Of a stretch of DNA of 64,000 bases, positions 58,805 to 64,000 are shown piece by piece. The translations under genes were made by a program, and so were the position numbers. The notes under the pieces were generated by a model. That model had not been told where the DNA came from, made no database searches, and was given only the letters and a program-made list of their open reading frames with translations. How positions within the stretch are numbered: position 1 is the first letter of the stretch; every line of letters starts with the position of its first letter. The DNA is from Blasia pusilla (taxonomy: Eukaryota > Marchantiophyta > Marchantiopsida > Blasiales): NCBI GenBank assembly GCA_050084515.1, contig CM114274.1:31868001-31932000 (forward strand), given 5' to 3'.

Positions 58805-59884
58805 TCAAAACCTAAGAGGTTTCCGTGGTACAATGTATGAGTAGGCCTCATAGTTGATGGTTTGCCCAAGCACACTGAGCTTGGTGAAGGCGGTGATGAG
58901 ATCCACCTCATAATCTGTCTGAGAAACGGTCTCTCTGCTCACCTGGTATTTCTTCACCCATGGCGTGAATTCTGGATCAGCTACGAGCTTGTTCTCAATT
59001 TCGACTTGACTAGGTCCCAAAAATGCCGAGAGGACCGCGATCTGACGAGGCTTGATTCCCAATTGGGCGAACCTTTCCTTGATCTCTGAAGTTGAAGCGG
59101 TCTCCCACAAAAGAACTTTGCCATCGGGATCTGCACCGGTGGCATCTGCTCGTCCGAGAAGTTTGTCGAACTGTCCCCACTGGCCATTTGATCCGTAAGC
59201 CGTGTACAACTGCAAGCCCTTATCCTCCTTTCCACCGCATTTCCTGATCGCAGCATCAATAAAGGTGCGCTTGGTTGCCGATTGCCCTCCCAGCTGAATC
59301 AAATCGGCCCACGAAATCGGCCCTCCCTTGGACTCCGCGTCAATTTCCTTCTTCAAACCTTCCAGTAACTTCACAGCGCGCTCTAGGCCAACATTCTCAG
59401 GCCTCGACAGCTCCTCTGCGAACCGAATGGATCCATTAGGTCCACCCGTCTTCGTCTCCTTGTCGTAGCTCAGAGCATCATTGAGCGCCAGCCTCATCAA
59501 ATCCGGAACCAGATCCTGATTCGCTTTCACCGCATCTCGCAACTTATCCTTAACCTTGGCCAGAAACTCTCCGCGCTGAAACCGTTGAGTGAGGTCCGCT
59601 GCATTGGCCGCTGCTCCATCACCACCCGAGAATCCAGAATCAAGGATAGCAGCTCCCAAGCCCAAACCCAAACCCACTGTAAGCACCTCCCTTCTATTCA
59701 CCGGCACTCGTTCCTGACCTTCCTCGGATTCCGACTGTCCATTCTGGGCCCTCGCCACAGCGGCAATCTTCTTCGTGTGCGCAATCCCTCCGACTCTCGC
59801 AGAAGAAACTGGCAGGGAAACGGATCCCCGAAATCCTTCGCAGGAAACCGCTGCTGCTGATGCGCAGGGGATCATGAGCGCCAT
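58805..59884 (-). CDS. TL29: Thylakoid lumenal 29 kDa protein (TL29/APX4), intronless
   Basis: TL29 is a lumenal relative of ascorbate peroxidase that associates with photosystem II. Family knowledge is that it lacks the haem-binding and catalytic residues. From M at 59884 the protein has 359 residues: a plastid transit peptide (MALMIPCASAAAVS), a twin-arginine lumen signal (NRREVLTVGLGLGLGAAI, RR at 64-65) and a probable cleavage after ANA (95). The mature part begins ADLTQRFQRGEF and has ALNDALSYDKETKTGGPNGS, SKGGPISWADLIQLGGQSA, YTAYGSNGQWGQFD and RETVSQTDYEVDLITAFTKL, all close to Arabidopsis TL29. The frame stays open upstream to ATG 60034 (409 residues), but the extra part is Pro-rich and crosses a G8AG8 tract. 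No intron is present, unlike the other genes here. Confidence 0.93.
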   Translation of the reverse strand: MALMIPCASAAAVSCEGFRGSVSLPVSSARVGGIAHTKKIAAVARAQNGQSESEEGQERVPVNRREVLTVGLGLGLGAAILDSGFSGGDGAAANAADLTQRFQRGEFLAKVKDKLRDAVKANQDLVPDLMRLALNDALSYDKETKTGGPNGSIRFAEELSRPENVGLERAVKLLEGLKKEIDAESKGGPISWADLIQLGGQSATKRTFIDAAIRKCGGKEDKGLQLYTAYGSNGQWGQFDKLLGRADATGADPDGKVLLWETASTSEIKERFAQLGIKPRQIAVLSAFLGPSQVEIENKLVADPEFTPWVKKYQVSRETVSQTDYEVDLITAFTKLSVLGQTINYEAYSYIVPRKPLRF

Positions 59885-59990
59885 CGCCGCGGAAGCGCTC
59901 GGCTGCTCCAATTCTCTCGAGATCGGTTTCGTTTGCCGGACAGACGCAGGGGAGCCTTCACACAGACAGTCTCGGGTCACCACGGCCATT

Positions 59991-60007
59991 GGGGGGGGAG
60001 GGGGGGG
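59991..60007. repeat. G8-A-G8 tract beside the TL29 start
   Basis: Two runs of eight G separated by one A lie just upstream of the preferred TL29 start and would encode a Pro-run if the longer start were used. It could form a G-quadruplex and is prone to sequencing length error. Confidence 0.75.
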
Positions 60008-60034
60008 AAATCCACGCGGCGCTTCCACGGCCAT

Positions 60035-61732
60035 CCTCCGTTATCCGCTACAAGATAGACGACCGACGGAGACTCTTCCGTGGTCGAACGAACTCGTGAC
60101 ACGGTGACGAGAAGGACGAATATTCTTGGCTTATTCCAAAGCTCGAGGTTCGGGATCACCGAACCTTCATTTTCACGAGGCTCTCTGATTCGCCTCACGA
60201 GTGTGCTCCGGAAGAAACGCAAAGCTGGAAATGCGAGAATCCATCCATCAAAAGTTGTTGCTTCCGAAGTTCGGTGGAGGGGTGACCGCTCGTCCGATTT
60301 GCATGCATCAGCTGTTGCATGGTTCGATTTGCATGATACCACCACGCTTGCTTGGTTTTCATTGAAAACACGAGCAAAGCTGCAGTGGGAGAACCTATCA
60401 AAGTTTGCTTCCAAAGTTCCCATGCATGTGTGCATGGGAACTTGCAAAGTTCTACTGGTACCCTTCGTTCGGCGCACGAATCTTCCTGGGGGGCCGAACA
60501 CCACGCGCATTGCGAAATGGGTTTGGCGTTTAGCTTGCAATCCGCGTGGTGTTGCATAGTTTCTAGGGAAGTTGCCCGTTTGGAGTGGGGTTCGGAGATT
60601 CAGCTTCACGGCTTGCGGTGAGAGGGGGACTGCAGGGAATGGAGGCACTCTGGCGTAGTGTTCTAAGCCCCGCGAGAAACCGCTGTGCAGAGCGTCGACG
60701 TCCTATTTCGTTCTCTTGATAGAAGATATTGCGAGTACTTATTTGGAGCTTTTGTTTGTTCAATTTCACGCACTTTCTTGGTCTCGCCCACCCGAGGTGG
60801 ATGGCTGGTAGATAGAGGTCTTGTAAATTGTAATCTCGAAGGATCTCGCTACGCGCGACAACCTTTCATTACAAGGGACGAGTGGCCAAGGGCTGGCAAA
60901 GTTGGTCGCTTCTCTCGTCCTCGGCCACTCTTCTAAGATATGAGCAAGTCCTTCATTAAGCCCTCACACTTCGCGTTGCTGCGTACAGATCGCTTCGCTG
61001 TAGGCAAGCTAAAAATTACTCCATAGGGACATGTCGCCATCTTGTAGGCCAGGCACTCACTCAGTAGTCTTGCAGAGACTTCCGAAAAAGGTTTGATGCC
61101 TGCTATTGCAGCCTCAGGCTGCAAGGATCGGCCTGCATTTTTTAGCAGTCCCCAAAGTCCTCGTACAATCCCCGCTTCAAAGGTGAAATGATCTTTCGAT
61201 AGCAACCAGTACTGGTAAGGATTCAAATGGGAGATACGTCTTTAATTGCAACCAGTAGAAGTACCTCTGTTGTGAAGAAGAGACGCCGTCAGGCCAGGTT
61301 CTCGTGAAGAAAGACGGGGTCGTTAGTGAAGGTGCGACAGTGGGCCAAACAATCGAGAGGGATCGCCCAAGAGAGTGTCCCCATGAATATCATGATACCA
61401 TACAATCTAGGAGGAGGTGAACGAATGAGACTGAACAGAGGCATCTTCTTCGGAAGCCGCTGCAAAGACTAATCACATCTTCTAGGATCCAAGGTACATT
61501 CACGTGACCCAAAACCCTTAATTCCAACAAAACACATTGTAATATTATGCTTGCTGGTTCAAATCCAGGCGCTGATTTCTTAAACTGAGATGAATTGAGG
61601 ACATCCACAAAATTGTGCATAATGGGTATTATATCCGAGGCCACTCTTCTAACTCCCCATGTTATTGCCCTGGCCCGACTCAAGGTGGGTAGGCCTGGCT
61701 TCTAACAAACACTACATCTCTTTTTCCGACTA
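60035..61732. other. Intergenic DNA upstream of TL29 and downstream of the peroxiredoxin gene
   Basis: The TL29 promoter should lie in the first few hundred bases. It holds a perfect 13-bp hairpin at 60414-60443. No further gene is recognised. The last part includes the 3' UTR of the peroxiredoxin gene. Confidence 0.5.
60414..60443. repeat. Perfect 13-bp hairpin upstream of TL29
   Basis: aagttcccatgca (60414-60426) and its reverse complement (60431-60443) flank a tgtg loop. It lies about 380-530 bases upstream of the possible TL29 starts. Confidence 0.75.
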
Positions 61733-63776
61733 TCAAGCCGAGTCAATAGCAGCGAAGTACTCCTTACTGAGTTTGCTGTCAGGCTTCATGGTCTTCTCAC
61801 CTGGCTTCCATCCTGCAGGGCAGACCTCATCTGGGTTCTCTTGCACGTACTGGACAGCCTGGAAGCAAGCATAGGCAATCACCAATGTCCACATCCTTCA
61901 ATGCACAGCTTTAGCTAGATAAAAAGACCTAGAAACCACATTTATTTACTGGTGAAATTGCGAATAAGGTGTGGGCTCACTAGTATGACTGCAAACCTCA
62001 CAGGCCACCTAGGCAAGCAACAACTATTTAGTCCCCCACGTGAAATGAAGGCCACTGAGGATACCCCTTACTCCAAAGACAGTAGGAGCTATGAAGTCTG
62101 ATGTTTTTTGTGAACTGGACTCACTACTCGGATTATTACAGGCCATCCTTGATACAAAACAGTACCACTTCAGAACATAACATTAACGACTTGCACCCTA
62201 TGTTCAAAATTTCTGGGACTCGAGTATAGAAATTACCTGAAGTGTTCGTAGAGTCTCTTCCACACTTCTGCCGATAGCCAAGTTGTTGATAGTGGCATGC
62301 TGGATGACTCCCTCCTTGTCAATGATGAACAAGCCACGGAGTGCGATCCCCTGTTCCTCATCCAAAGTAAGATTTCAAGTTAATTATTTTGTACTTGATA
62401 AGACAATTCTGCAAGCAAGCAATTTAGTTTCTTCTTGAAAATTCTATGATGTCAGGAAATCATCTTTAGACAGTACCAACTTGTGAGCCAAAATTAGTCA
62501 GTGTAGGCAGCATAGACTGCCATTCAAAGCCTGCAAAAAGTAGGTCTCGAACATAATTGCTGTATGTGGTATTTGCAGGTGTAAATGTCCTCTTCAGGCA
62601 GGTCTGGTTCATCCTACGATCAGAAATCGGTGTAACTCTCAAGAAAGAAAGACTACCGCCATGTTTCTTCTAGAGACCCAGCCTCTAGGAGTCTTTCACT
62701 AGGAGTCAAATATCAGACGAGAAGTACCCAGAAGTGTTCCTTCAAGTCGCATCAGTGCAGACTCTGCAGGTGTGGTAGTTGCAGGTGTAGATATCCTCTC
62801 CAGCCAGGTCTGATACAATCTACACTAACTCTCAAGAAAGAGAAAGACAACTTCCACCTTTCTATTACACCTAACCCTCTAGGAGTCTTTCACTAGAAGG
62901 TGTCAAATGTCGGAGGGCAAGTACCCAGAGATAAGTACAGTTGCACTATAGCAGACTCTGCATATCTGGTAGCTGCAGGTATAGATATCCTCTTCAGCCA
63001 GGTCTAATTCATTCTACACTAACTACTGGGTGAAAATCTCAATGAGGGATTAATTCTACATTTCCATCACTCCTACTCTTTCACTAGAATGTATCAAATA
63101 TCAGAGGGCAGCCATATTAATTAATTAGTACAAACTCTTTCTTCAAGGCTTCTGCTCTTTAGGCTCTTTCTCATCTACCTGGGGTCGGTTCTTGGCCACT
63201 TGGTTTTCTGTCATGTTCTTAGCTGGGGTTTCATGGTCTCTGATTTCAGTTTCCTGCCGTCTCTGTGAGCATAACCAACCATCAATAGACTTCCACAATG
63301 AAAAGCCCTAAAACCAAGCGCAAACACATGTATTTGAGATTTTAGAACTCCATTAATAATAAACCCGCACCTGGTCAGGAATCAGGACTCCAAAGTCTGT
63401 AGAGATCTTCTTTGTAAGGTCAGACACAAGGGGGTAGTTGAGGTCTCCAAGACCTCCGGCCTTCCTCTCTGTTTGGATCCATGCAAGATGAGAAAACTGC
63501 AGATGCAAACTATGTTAGCCTGCATGGCAATTCATGGACTTCCCCATCAATTACAAAAGCTGCCACAGCTGCTATCATCCACCCATCACTGCTGTACTGC
63601 ACAAATTGTTGTGGCTGGTTAAAACAGCCAAGAGGGCTGCTCTTCTCCACATATTGTAGTAAAACACATTGTTGTGGCTTGTCAAATAATGCTTACCACA
63701 CTGTCTGTCGATATGCCAATGACTTCAGTATTCAGCTTCTCAAATTCAGCGTACTTGTCACTGAATGCAGTAATTT
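61733..63776 (-). CDS. BAS1: Typical 2-Cys peroxiredoxin, chloroplast (3' part of gene)
   Basis: This thiol peroxidase reduces hydrogen and alkyl peroxides in the stroma and is recycled by thioredoxin or NTRC. Visible exons, minus strand: 63776-63697, 63496-63371, 62350-62237 and 61858-61733, all with GT..AG joints and in frame, giving the last 147 residues. They read [50 protein letters not shown] and [19 protein letters not shown]. The resolving cysteine is in DEVCPAGW, and the GGLG and terminal YF (KEYFAAI) motifs of overoxidation-sensitive enzymes are both present. The exon with the peroxidatic cysteine and the transit peptide lie beyond 64000. The last residue before 63776 is a split Glu codon. 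Closest kin by eye is plant BAS1. Confidence 0.93.
62560..63110. repeat. About 200-bp tandem repeat in a peroxiredoxin intron
   Basis: The unit beginning ggta(t/g)ttgcaggtgtagat and continuing cctcttcagccaggtct, then acactaactctcaagaaaga, ctaggagtctttcactag and gagggcaagtacccagag, occurs three times, near 62571, 62773 and 62969. It fills much of the 1,020-base intron 62351-63370. Confidence 0.8.
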
Positions 63777-64000
63777 CTGAGAGAGTCACAATAGAAATTC
63801 AACTAATTAGTTCAACGGATAAAACCTTACCATAAGGCTGAAGCATTTGCACTTGAAAAAGTTAACATTAAATAACAAGATATTACCAACACAATTAGAT
63901 ATGTGGAAGTCCTAGACTCGATTGTAGATCTAGCATTGCCACAAACCCTCAGTCATGCTTACAATTCAATCTCTACCAGAACTTCTTGTACAGACTTCTG

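Noticed and set aside
59977-60648. Minus-strand frame of 223 codons upstream of TL29
   Set aside because: It overlaps the TL29 5' region in another frame, has no family motif and crosses a hairpin and a G tract.
61545-61585. tRNA-like B box (gctggttcaaatccaggc)
   Set aside because: The T arm looks good, but no A box, D arm or acceptor stem could be found at the right distance upstream.
1-64000. CRISPR array, rRNA genes or bacterial operons
   Set aside because: None seen. The repeats present have plant transposon or tandem-repeat character, and the genes have spliceosomal introns.

Overview
This is nuclear DNA from a land plant (streptophyte). Five recognisable genes are present. Four have short spliceosomal introns with GT..AG borders, and two encode chloroplast proteins (TL29 and a typical 2-Cys peroxiredoxin). 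The species cannot be fixed from the sequence. Between the genes lie long stretches of transposon debris and AT-rich DNA.

Layout. 10-5756: a whole hAT DNA transposon with 8-bp target duplications, a decayed transposase on the minus strand and an internal array of about 178-bp repeats. 7161-13836: LTR retrotransposon copy 1, minus strand. 13837-19985: AT-rich DNA with no gene recognised. 20136-25323: an 11-exon CDKAL1-like tRNA methylthiotransferase gene. 25324-31229: no gene recognised. About 31230-39886: LTR retrotransposon copy 2 of the same family, with a 1,087-bp solo LTR inserted in its gag. 42542-44661: a 3-exon 2-oxoglutarate/Fe(II) dioxygenase gene. 44662-49120: intergenic DNA with a long perfect palindrome, degenerate repeats, a SINE-like piece and an old LTR. 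About 49120-53690: a nest containing an old copy 3 of the same retrotransposon family, broken by a Copia-like solo LTR and a small hAT MITE. 54696-56516: a 3-exon PDCT/ROD1-like gene. 58805-59884 (minus): an intronless TL29 gene. 61733 to the window end (minus): the 3' part of a 2-Cys peroxiredoxin gene.

Main discovery. Retrotransposon copies 1 and 2 carry a C5 cytosine DNA methyltransferase domain between the aspartic protease and the reverse transcriptase. The two copies have different lesions, but between them show motif I (DLFGG), motif IV (PCQ), motif VI (ENV), a motif VIII-like HRPRLWW block and a C-terminal motif IX/X-like block. An LTR element carrying its own DNA methyltransferase has precedent in dinoflagellates and charophyte algae (reported by de Mendoza and colleagues, 2018, from memory). 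I know of no standard annotation of it in land plants, so this family deserves the closest look.

The host genes do not form a pathway. They are ordinary single plant genes: tRNA modification, a soluble dioxygenase, phosphatidylcholine-diacylglycerol headgroup exchange in the ER, a thylakoid-lumen peroxidase-like protein and a stromal thiol peroxidase. The retrotransposon methyltransferase could act on the element's own DNA, but that is inference; both copies here are broken.
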